DNA of 64,000 nucleotides from Psychrobacter urativorans. GTDB taxonomy: Bacteria; Pseudomonadota; Gammaproteobacteria; Pseudomonadales; Moraxellaceae. The stretch covers positions 1-64,000 of the forward strand of contig NZ_CAJHBT010000002.1 in assembly GCF_904846675.1 (NCBI RefSeq), read 5' to 3'. This document shows positions 1 through 7,929 of this stretch, one piece after another. The translations under genes were made by a program, and so were the position numbers. The notes beneath the pieces were generated by a model, which had not been told where the DNA came from, made no database searches, and was given only the letters and a program-made list of their open reading frames with translations. Within the stretch, counting starts at the first letter, position 1, and each line of letters opens with the position of its first letter.

Positions 1-12
1 TTTCTTGGTCAT
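1..12 (-). CDS. Start of an unidentified gene running off the left edge
   Basis: Only four codons are visible (ATG ACC AAG AAA, Met-Thr-Lys-Lys). A good ribosome binding site, AAGGAG, lies at 18-23 on the minus strand, five bases before the ATG. Its position directly after a broken transposase gene suggests the first ORF of a second insertion sequence that landed in the first, but four residues cannot identify a family. Confidence 0.35.
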
Positions 13-43
13 GGTAAACTCCTTGTCGAGTCGTTAGTTTACC
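13..43. promoter_or_regulatory. Inverted repeat covering the ribosome binding site of the left-edge gene
   Basis: GGTAAACT (13-20) and AGTTTACC (36-43) are perfectly complementary 8-base arms around a 15-base loop. On the minus-strand transcript the second arm contains part of the AAGGAG binding site and ends one base before the ATG. Folding would hide the ribosome binding site. Some insertion sequences use such a hairpin to keep transposase expression low; that role here is an inference. Confidence 0.35.
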
Positions 44-74
44 AAGTTTATCTCTACGGTTTCTTCAGCATAGC

Positions 75-601
75 TCAAGCATCGGCATCATAGGCTCTGT
101 CAGCGAGCCACGTTTTACTGACAGTGACGTCAAGCAATACATCTGAACCTTGTAAATCATGAGCGGCGCCACCCGTTAAATAAAAACCAGTAGGATTGCC
201 TAAGGCATCGGTACGGATATGGATCTTAGTGCTCAATCCCCCTTTGCTGCGTCCAATGGATTGATCCCTTTTTTTCCAGCGTTGTGCTGGTGTGCTTTGA
301 CTATGGTTGAATATAGCATTGCATATGCATTGTCAGGCTCTTCAGGCAGGGCCTGAAACAGACGTTCCCATACTCCTTTTTTTGACCACCGACTGAATCG
401 AGTATGAACCACTCTAAAGTCACCAAAGCGTTCAGGAAGGTCACGCCAAGGCATGCCTGTCTTATAACGATGAAGAACGGCGTCTACAAATAGGCGATTG
501 TTTTTAGCGGTAACACCGACATCACAAGGTTGACCCAGTAGAATGTCTTTAATGCGTTCCCATTGATCATCACGTAATGTATGTCGTCTTGTCATAAGCA
601 T
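75..601 (-). pseudogene. IS5-family transposase, frameshift-type, C-terminally truncated
   Basis: The first frame (233-601) encodes 122 residues with the N-terminal DUF4096-type domain of IS5 transposases (DDQWERI, GMPWRDLPERFG, FSRWSKKGVWERLF). The second frame follows by a -1 shift at a run of seven A residues (269-275 on the complementary strand), giving KRDQSIGRSKGGLSTKIH and then DALGNPTGFYLTGG, typical of the catalytic half. The run of A followed by G is the usual programmed frameshift signal in this family. Translation then ends at TGA (75-77) after WLADRAYDADA, so the region with the later catalytic residues is missing and the protein is presumably inactive. ATG at 595 is an alternative start six bases inside. 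Confidence 0.75.
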
Positions 602-670
602 CTGCCTGATTTATTTGAAGGTATCATAGTAGTATAGCCTAGTTCTTAATTTCTAATTGATGACATGCCC
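75..670 (-). mobile_element. Truncated IS5-family (IS427-type) insertion sequence
   Basis: The element holds a two-frame transposase on the minus strand. Its right end is placed at about 670, where the sequence GGGCATGTCATC begins on the minus strand, because the recombinase reading frame that runs down from 924 stops matching exactly there (flank CTA at 671-673). The left end is missing: the transposase frame ends at a TGA at 75-77, well short of the usual C-terminus, and what follows looks like the start of another element. The family call comes from the protein. The exact terminal repeat is an inference, since the other end is lost. Confidence 0.65.
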
Positions 671-924
671 TAGTACCAAAGTACCTTATCGTATAAGAAC
701 ACAATCGTATTAAGCGAGTGGTTCTAGGTGGTCGCGGCGACGGCATCATTTGCTAATGCGGTAAGAAATTCTTCTATTCCTAACTTGCCCATATCTTTTG
801 AATGGTATTTGTTGTGGAACAGAATATAGTGTCTTATTCAGCCTATTTAACTTCTTTCAGGTTGATAGCTGTAATGTTTCTGTCTTATGCTTTGCCTGAG
901 TTAATCTAATAATTTTATGGCTAT
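671..924 (-). pseudogene. Integron-integrase-like tyrosine recombinase, N-terminal remnant
   Basis: Reading the minus strand in one frame from about 924 gives KLLD, stop, RQSIRQKHYSYQPERS, stop, IG, stop, IRHYILFHNKYHSKDMG, then IEEFLTALANDAVAATT, stop, NHSLNTIVFLYDKVL. This follows the N-terminal SAM-like DNA-binding domain of integron integrases (IntI), whose family pattern is roughly IRxKHYSxxTE, FILFHNKRHP, VEAFLTHLA and STQNQALxALLFLYxxVL. Four in-frame stops (TAA 901-903, TAA 847-849, TGA 838-840, TAG 724-726) interrupt about 84 codons, and no frame change is needed. The frame ends at 671 where the IS5-type element starts, so the whole catalytic domain (Arg, His-x-x-Arg, Tyr) is absent. 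The stops fit single-base changes of Gln, Tyr and Trp codons. Family assignment is from memory of the motif pattern, without a search. Confidence 0.72.
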
Positions 925-998
925 AAACCTACTAAAGTGGCTTTTCTTGCTATACTTGTATTTTGATATTAGTGCTAAATTTATAAGATAATATATTG

Positions 999-1977
999 TT
1001 AGCTCTCCAAGGTAAAATTATGGAAATATTAGGTACACTAGATAAAGGCACCAAAATTCAAAGATATATGGATTTAAGTAAATTTATACATGTGCTTGAA
1101 AATAAACAACTATTTATGTGCAGGATGGATTATTTTGAAGACAAATTAGAAGGAGGGTTGACAGCACTAAATGATTTTGTTTATAGCGGTGCTGCAGAAG
1201 CATTAAGTCATCTCGTGAATAATAGTCTACCTATGAGTTTTGGAAAGGGATTTAATTCTCCTGAAACCATTGAAAAAGCACAAAAAAGAGAAAAAGAATA
1301 TAACGAAGAATCTAAAACCAGATCACTTTCAACTGTCTTTGGTGATATTGAGCTATCAGAGGTAATAACATATAAAAATGTTATAAGCGAACAAAAAAAA
1401 TGGCTTGATATAAGTTGTTGGCATCTGAATACAGATGATTTTGAAAGCATCGCAATGTGGAAAATATATGGTGGCGGTACAAATTCTGTATGTATTACAA
1501 CAACGGTTGGTCAATTGCTTGATGCTATTGAAAATCAGAGTTTGAACCTATTAGTATCTAAGGTTGAGTATATTAATCATTACGAAGATTACTATAAGAC
1601 AGACCATTTGATAGCGCCTTTTATTCATAAGCACAAAGCGTATAAATTTGAAAATGAAGTAAGATTTATTGCATATAATGCAGAGGTCAACCCTTTATGT
1701 AATAGGGATGATGCGGGATCCGTTATTAATCTTAGATCAAATAACTTTATTAATGATGTTAAGGTTTCACCTGAAGCGCCTGAATGGTTTTTTAAATTAA
1801 TAAAAAGTATTTTTAATACCAGATACGGTCAAGTTGGAAAAGTGGCTCGTTCTGATCTTGACCAACTTATATCTACATTCGGGAACTAACGAGTTACTTA
1901 ACTAGACTAAAAACCGCTGACTCAGTTTCGCGTTGCCAAATAGTATAGTTAACGATCTTAGTCCGCCTAGCAATGCG
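999..1977 (+). mobile_element. Probable integron gene cassette carrying the DUF2971 gene
   Basis: The segment begins at a G/TTAGCT junction (G at 998) only 21 bases before the ATG and ends at a G/TTATGC junction (G at 1977). Gene cassettes usually have this layout: a very short 5' leader, one gene on the strand opposite the integrase, and an attC site overlapping the stop codon. The integrase remnant lies just upstream and divergent. The sequence AACTAAC at the stop is complementary to the cassette start (GTTAGCT) at six of seven positions, as expected of a circularised cassette. The junctions deviate from the strict GTTRRRY core, so the call is probable only. Confidence 0.45.
1020..1889 (+). 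CDS. DUF2971 domain protein of unknown function
   Basis: The product is 289 residues starting at ATG 1020, chosen because AAGG lies seven bases upstream; an in-frame TTG at 996 has no such site. DUF2971 hallmarks are visible: an N-terminal segment on marginal or poorly covered sites (LFMCRMDYFEDKLEGG, 31-46), Ser-Cys-Trp-His at 132-135, ESIAMWKIYGGG at 142-153, and KAYKFENEVRFI at 206-217, where the family has a conserved Tyr/Phe-x-x-Glu-x-Glu-x-Arg-Phe-like stretch. No signal peptide or membrane segment is seen. The biochemical function of the family is not established. The gene is clearly more AT-rich than the genes to its right and sits next to an integrase remnant and an insertion sequence, so it was probably acquired by transfer as an integron cassette. 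A defence role is possible but nothing here shows it. Confidence 0.82.
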   Translation: MEILGTLDKGTKIQRYMDLSKFIHVLENKQLFMCRMDYFEDKLEGGLTALNDFVYSGAAEALSHLVNNSLPMSFGKGFNSPETIEKAQKREKEYNEESKTRSLSTVFGDIELSEVITYKNVISEQKKWLDISCWHLNTDDFESIAMWKIYGGGTNSVCITTTVGQLLDAIENQSLNLLVSKVEYINHYEDYYKTDHLIAPFIHKHKAYKFENEVRFIAYNAEVNPLCNRDDAGSVINLRSNNFINDVKVSPEAPEWFFKLIKSIFNTRYGQVGKVARSDLDQLISTFGN

Positions 1978-1983
1978 TTATGC
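1884..1983 (+). other. Possible integron attC recombination site
   Basis: The outer arms are AACTAAC (1884-1890, overlapping the stop codon of the DUF2971 gene) and GTTATGC (1977-1983), with TAACG pairing to CGTTA. Inner arms GACTAA (1905-1910) and TTAGTC (1958-1963) are perfectly complementary, with 12-14 bases between outer and inner arms on each side. This two-box imperfect hairpin of about 100 bases is the general plan of attC. Against it, the core boxes differ from RYYYAAC and GTTRRRY at one position each. Confidence 0.42.
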
Positions 1984-2126
1984 ATAAACCCTTTTTATAA
2001 AAATTTCCAAGCCTAAAATTTCACGTTTTAACTAATAGATCTGAAGTGCTTATTGTCTATCAATAGGCTATTTAAAATCTTTTAAAGAGCAGTAATCCAA
2101 CAACGATAACTATCAAAGAGAAAGCT

Positions 2127-2540
2127 ATGACAACCTCTAAAGTGACTTATCAAGGTCAACTGCGTACAGCTGCCATACACCTGCAATCTAACAGTGAAAT
2201 TATTACCGATGCGCCCACCGACAATCATGGCAAAGGTGAAGCTTTTTCACCAACCGATTTACTAGCAACCAGTCTAGCCAGTTGTATGCTGACCATAATC
2301 GGCATTAAAGCGGCTGATATGGATATTGATATTACTGGAACGACAGCTGAAGTCACTAAAATTATGACTACAGATCCAAGACGGGTTAGCGAAGTACATA
2401 TAGTTGTGACTTTTATGCAGGCTCTTGATGATAAAACCCAAAAGATATTCTATAACACCGCGCTAAATTGTCCTGTCGCCCAAAGTATACATCCTGATAT
2501 TACTCAAAAATTGACCTTTGATTGTGCGGAGGGTAATTAA
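2127..2540 (+). CDS. OsmC/Ohr-family peroxiredoxin-like protein
   Basis: The 137-residue protein has the OsmC fold pattern: a beta-rich N-terminus, then GEAFSPTDLLATSLASCMLT with Cys53 and a C-terminal NCPVAQSI with Cys115. In OsmC and Ohr two such cysteines reduce organic hydroperoxides with help from a lipoyl or dithiol donor. The sequence is closer to the YhfA-type general OsmC branch than to Ohr, so the substrate is uncertain. It acts in the cytosol. The gene is separated by one base from the flavodoxin-fold gene at 2542, and the DUF938 gene follows 31 bases after that, so the three probably form one transcript concerned with redox or electrophile stress. Confidence 0.88.
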   Translation: MTTSKVTYQGQLRTAAIHLQSNSEIITDAPTDNHGKGEAFSPTDLLATSLASCMLTIIGIKAADMDIDITGTTAEVTKIMTTDPRRVSEVHIVVTFMQALDDKTQKIFYNTALNCPVAQSIHPDITQKLTFDCAEGN

Positions 2541-2541
2541 C

Positions 2542-3006
2542 ATGATATCTAAAACATTACTTATCGTCGCTCATGCGCCATCAGCAAATACTAAGAAGTT
2601 AGCGGAAGCTGCGTATCAAGGCGCTACTCATCCTGATATTGATATCAATGTGGTACTCCAGACTCCAGAGCAGACACAGCCTGAAGATGTTCTCGCAGCA
2701 GACGCGCTGTTAATAGGCACGACCGAGAATCTAGCGTATATGGCAGGATTGACGAAGGACTTTTTTGATCGTTGTTATTATCCAGTGCTAGAGAAAAAAC
2801 AAGGGATGCCATTTGCCTTGTATATTCGTGCAGGTCACGATGGCACCGGTACTAAGCGTGCAATGCAGACCATTATTACCGGATTGCGTTGGTCGTGGAT
2901 ACAAAATGCACTGATTCTACAGGGGGCATGGCAAGATGAGTTTGCAGATCAAGTCGAAGAGCTTGCAATGACACTTGCTGCTGGGATAGAGGCAGGTATT
3001 TACTAA
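2542..3006 (+). CDS. Flavodoxin-fold NAD(P)H-dependent oxidoreductase
   Basis: The product is 154 residues from ATG 2542, which has GGAGG (2528-2532) nine bases before it; an upstream TTG at 2518 lies inside the OsmC gene and is less likely. It has a flavodoxin-like fold: beta strand KTLLIVAHAPSANTKKLA (the Ser-x-Asn-Thr loop at 13-17 would bind the FMN phosphate), then DALLIGTTENLAYMAGLTKDFFDR with a second flavin loop, and GMPFALYIRAGHDGTG. Such proteins reduce quinones or other electrophiles using FMN. The substrate cannot be told from sequence. The 1-base gap after the OsmC-like gene indicates translational coupling. Confidence 0.82.
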   Translation: MISKTLLIVAHAPSANTKKLAEAAYQGATHPDIDINVVLQTPEQTQPEDVLAADALLIGTTENLAYMAGLTKDFFDRCYYPVLEKKQGMPFALYIRAGHDGTGTKRAMQTIITGLRWSWIQNALILQGAWQDEFADQVEELAMTLAAGIEAGIY

Positions 3007-3037
3007 ATAAAAAAATAACTTATATGAAGAGGCAGCC

Positions 3038-3691
3038 ATGCATCAAGATAGCTTAGGAAGTATAAATATAATATCATCCCCCACGCTACCATTTTCTCAG
3101 GCGTGCGAGAATAATAAAGATGCTATTTTGACTGTACTCCAAGATGTACTTAAGCATTCTACGCATGTACTTGAAATAGGATCGGGCACGGGTCAACATA
3201 GTGTTCATTTTTCGCCAAAGCTACCGCATTTGCAGTGGCAGACCAGTGATGTTGCCACCAATCATGCCACTATTAAAGCTTGGCATGAGGCTTATCCTGC
3301 GCCTAATTTGTATGGGCCGCTACCTTTCAATTTGTTGGTTGATTCTTTACCAATTAGTCTTGCTTCTAAACAATCATACGATGCCGTGTTTACTGCTAAT
3401 ACGATGCATATCATTGCATGGTCTTTAGTGGAGAAACTGTTTGCATTAGTAGGTTATGCATTACCTCTTAATGGAAAGCTTGTCCTTTATGGGCCGTTTA
3501 ATGATAATGGTAGTTATACCAGTGAAGGCAATCGTCAGTTCGATGCCATGCTACGGCAACGTGATGTTAATAGTGGTATACGCGATAAAGAAGCTATCAT
3601 AAAGTTAGCAACAACTCATCATCTGGCCTTACTGACCACCCATAAAATGCCAGCAAACAATCAATTAATGGTTTTTAAAAAAACCAGATGA
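3038..3691 (+). CDS. DUF938 SAM-dependent methyltransferase-like protein
   Basis: The protein is 217 residues. It opens with the family signature FSQACENNKDAIL (19-31) followed by the SAM-binding motif VLEIGSGTGQHSVHF (44-58). An acidic or hydrophobic motif II region (YDAVFTANTMHIIAW) and the strand LNGKLVLYGPFNDNG follow. These fit the class I methyltransferase fold of DUF938. Its substrate is unknown. A GAAGAGG binding site precedes the start. It is the third gene of the OsmC and flavodoxin group and shares their direction. Confidence 0.82.
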   Translation: MHQDSLGSINIISSPTLPFSQACENNKDAILTVLQDVLKHSTHVLEIGSGTGQHSVHFSPKLPHLQWQTSDVATNHATIKAWHEAYPAPNLYGPLPFNLLVDSLPISLASKQSYDAVFTANTMHIIAWSLVEKLFALVGYALPLNGKLVLYGPFNDNGSYTSEGNRQFDAMLRQRDVNSGIRDKEAIIKLATTHHLALLTTHKMPANNQLMVFKKTR

Positions 3692-4114
3692 TGTCTACTG
3701 ATTTTAATATCTGATAAGCCTTCATATTTTAATCCTCTATTTATCCGTCTTGAGCTTTTCTTAAGTTTGTCATTCTATCTAAATTTATCTCATAGACTTT
3801 TGTCTTTATTCCTGCTTTTTCTGTCATCATCGTTCTTATTTAAGTTGTATAGTTATGATATTTGCTCCCGTTATGATTGAAGCTGATAGTAATTTTTATT
3901 TGAATTTGATGTTAAGGTGATTATTAATTACTTGTTAAACTATGTAATTTTTAACTAAACATCAACAACGTTAAGTTAAATATTGCTTAAGATAAATTGA
4001 TGTGTTTAAGAAAGCTTGACTGCTATAACTTATCCTTCTTAGCGCATGACTTAATAATAAAAATGGCAATGAGTGCCCTTACACTAAAATTAATGATAAT
4101 AATAGCTAGGACAT
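3692..4114. other. Intergenic region upstream of the catalase gene
   Basis: This is 423 bp of AT-rich sequence with no ORF of note. A TTGACT hexamer at 4016-4021 could be a -35 element for the catalase gene, but no convincing -10 lies at the proper distance. Peroxide-responsive regulation (OxyR) would be expected for a catalase, but I could not identify a site by eye. Confidence 0.4.
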
Positions 4115-6205
4115 ATGATGAAAAAGAACCCTGATCACAAAGACCCCGCCAAAGATATGAATCCTGAACGTGGCAATGGTGGTGAAACCCATCAGCGTGC
4201 AGGCGATGATACGAAAGTACTTACCACCCAACAGGGTGTGGCTATTGCCGACAACCAAAACTCACTAAAAGCCAGCAGCCTTGGCCCAGTCTTATTAGAG
4301 GATTTCGTCTTACGTGAAAAAATCACTCATTTTGACCATGAGCGCATTCCTGAGCGAATTGTTCATGCTCGCGGTAGTGCGGCACATGGTTATTTTGAAT
4401 TAACTGAGTCTTTAGAGGAATATACAACGGCAAAAATTCTAACTGAAACGGGTAAACAGACACCATTGTTCACCCGTTTTTCTGAGGTCGCTGGCAGCAA
4501 AGGTGCTAAAGACACCCCGCGAGATGTTCGCGGCTTCGCGGTGAAAGTGTATACAGATGAAGGGAACTGGGATTTGGTAGGTAATAATATGCCTATCTTC
4601 TTTATCCAAGATGCGATAAAGTTTCCTGATTTGATCCATGCGCTCAAGCCAGAACCCGATCGTGGTTTTCCGCAGGCGGCTTCTGCCCATGATACATTCT
4701 GGGATTTTGTGTCTTTGAGTCCTGAAACCATGAACAATTTAATTTGGCTTATGAGTGATCGCGCGCTTCCGCGTAGTTATCGTATGGTGGAAGGTTTCGG
4801 TATTCACAGTTATCGCCTTCTTAATAAAGAAGGCAAAAGTACTTTCATGCGCTATCACTGGAAGCCCGTACTCGGTGTACAGTCGACGACATGGGATGAG
4901 GCCGTAAAAATATCTGGTGCCGATCCTGATTTCCTTCGCCGTGATTTATTTGAGTCAATTACTAATGGCGACTATCCAGAATGGGAGTTTGGCGTTCAGT
5001 TATTTACTGAAGAAGAAGCAGAAAAATTCCCGTTTGATCATTTAGACGCGACCAAGCTGATTCCAGAAGAATTAGTGCCTGTGAAGATAGTAGGTAAAAT
5101 GGTACTTAACCGTTATCCTGATAATTTCTTTGCTGAAACGGAGCAAGTCGCATTTTGTCCTTCGCATTTGCCGCCTGGTATAGACTTTAGTAATGATCCA
5201 TTACTACACGGTCGACTATTTAGTTACTTAGACACGCAGTTAAAACGCTTAGGCTCACCTAACTTTGCCCAGATTCCAATTAACGCGCCAAAATGTCCGT
5301 TTGCTAATAACCAGCAAGATGGTCATATGCAAATGCACGTGCCAAAAACGCGAGCCCTTTATGAGCCGCAAAGTCTAGATCCAACAAGACCACGTGAAAG
5401 TGTCAAGCGTGGGTTTGAGTCATTCCATGAACAGCTTGATGATGGGGTTAAAGGCCGCATTCGTGCTGAGAGTTTCGCGGATCATTACAGTCAGGCACGT
5501 ATGTTTTATTTGAGCCAGACGGATATTGAAAAAGCGCACATTGCTAGTGCTTATACTTTTGAGCTAGGTAAAGTAGACACCGCACACGTTCGTACGCGCA
5601 TGTTAGGTCATCTCATTAACATAGATAAAGATTTGGCAAATCGTGTCGCTGATGCTCTTGGTATGGAACTACCAGAAGCGCCAACACCACAAGCACCAAT
5701 TCAAGATTTGCCAACATCAAAAGCTGTGCAAACTATTGGTATTACACCTAAAACCCTAAAAGGTCGTACGATTGGCATACTTGTGGCAAAAGGCTCGAAG
5801 CGTAGTGAAATAGAAAAGTATGAAAATGCGGCTAAAGCTGAAGGTGCAAGCGTAAAAATCGTTGCCCCAGGCCGTGAAGTCGTACTTGATGATGACACTC
5901 GTATTCAGTCTGCTGAGCGTATCGCCGGTGCCCCTTCCGTAATATTTGATGCGGTTGTCAGTATTATCATGCCAGACCAAGCTAAGAAGTTAGCTAACGA
6001 TAGCTGGACGCTAGACTGGTTCACTGACGCTTATGTAAACTGTAAAGCCATTGCTTATTGCGGCGCTACCGATGAGTTTATCCTAAGTAAGCTACCGATT
6101 GAAAAAGATAGCTTTGTAACCCCGCTTGCTGATTTAGATGCCTTTATTGACAATGCCAAATCGCGCTTATGGGAACGTGAACCCAAAGTACGTAACTTAG
6201 CTTAG
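4115..6205 (+). CDS. katE: Large-subunit catalase (HPII type)
   Basis: This haem enzyme converts hydrogen peroxide to water and oxygen in the cytosol. At 696 residues it belongs to the large-subunit clade 2 catalases (E. coli KatE is 753). The catalytic His is H91 in [15 protein letters not shown], the catalytic Asn lies in [15 protein letters not shown] (153-167), and the haem-ligating Tyr is Y371 in [12 protein letters not shown]. Residues from about 545 on form the extra flavodoxin or DJ-1/PfpI-like domain of this clade ([20 protein letters not shown], then VVSIIMPD and AIAYCG). Two adjacent ATGs occur, at 4115 and 4118; the AGGA at 4108-4111 is better spaced for 4118. A hairpin terminator follows at 6267, so the gene is probably monocistronic. 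Confidence 0.95.
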   Translation: MMKKNPDHKDPAKDMNPERGNGGETHQRAGDDTKVLTTQQGVAIADNQNSLKASSLGPVLLEDFVLREKITHFDHERIPERIVHARGSAAHGYFELTESLEEYTTAKILTETGKQTPLFTRFSEVAGSKGAKDTPRDVRGFAVKVYTDEGNWDLVGNNMPIFFIQDAIKFPDLIHALKPEPDRGFPQAASAHDTFWDFVSLSPETMNNLIWLMSDRALPRSYRMVEGFGIHSYRLLNKEGKSTFMRYHWKPVLGVQSTTWDEAVKISGADPDFLRRDLFESITNGDYPEWEFGVQLFTEEEAEKFPFDHLDATKLIPEELVPVKIVGKMVLNRYPDNFFAETEQVAFCPSHLPPGIDFSNDPLLHGRLFSYLDTQLKRLGSPNFAQIPINAPKCPFANNQQDGHMQMHVPKTRALYEPQSLDPTRPRESVKRGFESFHEQLDDGVKGRIRAESFADHYSQARMFYLSQTDIEKAHIASAYTFELGKVDTAHVRTRMLGHLINIDKDLANRVADALGMELPEAPTPQAPIQDLPTSKAVQTIGITPKTLKGRTIGILVAKGSKRSEIEKYENAAKAEGASVKIVAPGREVVLDDDTRIQSAERIAGAPSVIFDAVVSIIMPDQAKKLANDSWTLDWFTDAYVNCKAIAYCGATDEFILSKLPIEKDSFVTPLADLDAFIDNAKSRLWEREPKVRNLA

Positions 6206-6266
6206 ACATGCATAAATAAATGTAAGTTAGTATTTATAGCTATTTCTAATATTATATTGTTTTCTT

Positions 6267-6292
6267 AAACTCAGCCTACGGGTTGAGTTTTT
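6267..6292 (+). terminator. Rho-independent terminator of the catalase gene
   Basis: AAACTCAGCC and GGTTGAGTTT form a 10-bp stem with one G-T pair around a TACG tetraloop, followed by a run of T. It lies 61 bases after the katE stop codon. Confidence 0.75.
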
Positions 6293-6424
6293 GCATTTAC
6301 AGTGGTAGTTTTTCCTAGTATTTGACAAGCTATTAGCTCTCGACTCGCTAAATCTCGATTCATTAAATATAGACACAAGCGTTCACTGAAAACAACTTAT
6401 TACAAGGTTATCAACGTTATACTA

Positions 6425-6707
6425 GGGGCTGTTTAGAATTCGACCATGGCTCTGACAGAGACTATTTTTTAGTCGATGCACGACAAAGCTTATCTAGTTT
6501 AGTCATTCTAAGCGGATAAGCTTTAACACAGCAGCGGCAAAAAATAGTCCTGTCCCAATAATATTAAATTAAAGCTGGGCTGATGCTAAAATTGCCCTAT
6601 TCGTCGTAAAAATCTAGCTAAGGCAATAAGCATTATCTGCGCTTTTTACTTAGACTAGAACAATTTTAGCGATCAGCAGAGCCTATTTGTGAATTCTAAA
6701 CAGCCCC
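6425..6707. mobile_element. MITE-like non-autonomous element, 283 bp
   Basis: Perfect 17-bp terminal inverted repeats are present: GGGGCTGTTTAGAATTC (6425-6441) and its complement (6691-6707). The flanking dinucleotide TA is present on both sides (6423-6424 and 6708-6709), which fits a target duplication as made by IS5-family or related elements. The interior has no ORF. Instead it holds nested inverted repeats near the left end (ACTATTTTT with AAAAATAGT, and AAAGCTTATC with GATAAGCTTT). No transposase with matching ends is in the window; the IS5-type element at the left edge has a different end sequence. Confidence 0.8.
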
Positions 6708-6786
6708 TAAAGACAATATGCTTTGGCAGTTGTATAACGATGAAGTCCAACACTAATAATTATTGATAATTAATCAAGGACGATTA

Positions 6787-7557
6787 ATGAGTTTATGTGA
6801 GATTATACGTTTAGATGGATATATTCAAAGCACCTATCTTGTGGTATATCCCGACAAGCTGCTGTTACTCGATGGCTGTTGCCGTCCTGATGTACCAATG
6901 GTATTAAACTATATTCAAGAGACGTTACAGCGTCCAGTGACTGATCTAAAAGTAGTCGTGGTGACTCATATGCACCCTGATCACGCCGGCGGGGCAAATA
7001 AGCTTCGTCGCTCGACAGGCTGCTGCATTGTCTCAGCGAATAAACCTAATCAATGGTACGCAGGCATTGGCGGTCAATTGATGCATTTAGTGGATACCAG
7101 TCTTGCTCACTACGTAGCTAAGCGTCAAGGTCGCCTGCCTAAAAACTTATGGTATCCAGCACATCTGCATCCTGACATCACTGTTAATGATGGCGATAGT
7201 GTGCCTGAATTTGATGACTGGCAAGTGCTAGAGACGCCTGGACATACTGATCGAGACTTATCACTGTTTCATCGGCCAAGTCGGCAAGTTTATACTGCTG
7301 ATTTGATTATAAAGCTACATCATAAATTCGTTGCGCCGTTTCCGATATATGATCCGAAGGCTTATATTAGTTCTCTCCAAAAAGTTAAAGACTTGAATCC
7401 CTCTAACGTTATGATGGCTCATGGGCGAGAATTGGTTATTGATGCGGCGACTTTTGATATGTTAATTGTTCAAGCACCTAAGCATCGGCGTACAGTAAAG
7501 GATACTATTCGTCATAAGTTATTATGGTGGCGGACCAAAGAGTCTGAGATGGGTTAA
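6787..7557 (+). CDS. MBL-fold metallo-hydrolase
   Basis: The product is 256 residues from ATG 6787, with CAAGGA ending six bases upstream; an extended reading from 6763 lacks an ATG. The metallo-beta-lactamase signature H61-M-H63-P-D65-H66 is present, followed by a later metal His in ETPGHTDRDLSLFH, an Asp in YTADLI, and a C-terminal MAHGREL. These are the usual two-metal ligands of glyoxalase II and related hydrolases. The N-terminal DGYIQSTYLVVYPDKLLLLDGC resembles the opening strand of MBL proteins. The substrate is not evident. The gene begins about 80 bases after the MITE, so the element may lie in its promoter region. Confidence 0.85.
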   Translation: MSLCEIIRLDGYIQSTYLVVYPDKLLLLDGCCRPDVPMVLNYIQETLQRPVTDLKVVVVTHMHPDHAGGANKLRRSTGCCIVSANKPNQWYAGIGGQLMHLVDTSLAHYVAKRQGRLPKNLWYPAHLHPDITVNDGDSVPEFDDWQVLETPGHTDRDLSLFHRPSRQVYTADLIIKLHHKFVAPFPIYDPKAYISSLQKVKDLNPSNVMMAHGRELVIDAATFDMLIVQAPKHRRTVKDTIRHKLLWWRTKESEMG

Positions 7558-7615
7558 TGTAATTAAGCCTTTTAAGCTTGTACAAAAAAACTCTTACAAT
7601 AATTGTAAGAAAAAA

Positions 7616-7642
7616 AAGCCCAGTCAAATAATGACTGGGCTT
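7616..7642 (-). terminator. Terminator of the tRNA-Lys transcript
   Basis: GCCCAGTCA and TGACTGGGC form a perfect stem of at least nine base pairs with a short AT loop. On the minus strand it is followed by a long run of T, so it ends the tRNA transcript. On the plus strand the T run is short, so it may also serve weakly as the end of the MBL gene. A second small hairpin (CTTACAAT with ATTGTAAG, 7593-7609) followed by T on the minus strand lies just beyond. Confidence 0.75.
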
Positions 7643-7650
7643 TAAGAATA

Positions 7651-7726
7651 TGGTGGGCCGTCCGCGATTCGAACGCGGGACCAATTGATTAAAAGTCAAC
7701 TGCTCTACCAACTGAGCTAACGGCCC
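7651..7726 (-). tRNA. tRNA-Lys (anticodon TTT), copy 1
   Basis: The minus strand reads as a 76-base tRNA with a 7-bp acceptor stem (GGGCCGT with ACGGCCC), D loop AGCTCAGTTGGTAGAGC, anticodon loop CTTTTAA, T loop GTTCGAATC and encoded CCA end. The anticodon TTT decodes AAA and AAG lysine codons. It is identical to the copy at 7930. Confidence 0.96.
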
Positions 7727-7929
7727 TGAGAAGCGTTAAAAAATTGCATTGTAATTTTAGCTTCGCAAGATAAAATTCCTTTAAATAGGATTTTATTAGA
7801 ACTTTGCTCTGACATAGATGTTTCTAATTGAGAGCAAGATAAATTTCCTTAAAGGGAAACTTATTAAAACTTAACTCACTATGCTAATGCCGAGTAGGGC
7901 AAAATACATAGGAAAGGTCTAACTAAAAA

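Noticed and set aside
1..2000. CRISPR array or prophage at the accessory edge
   Set aside because: No regularly spaced direct repeats and no phage structural genes; the remains fit an integron and an insertion sequence.
6425..6707. MITE as a derivative of the IS5-type element at the left edge
   Set aside because: The ends differ (GGGGCTGTTTAGAATTC versus GGGCATGTCATC); only a loose similarity remains.
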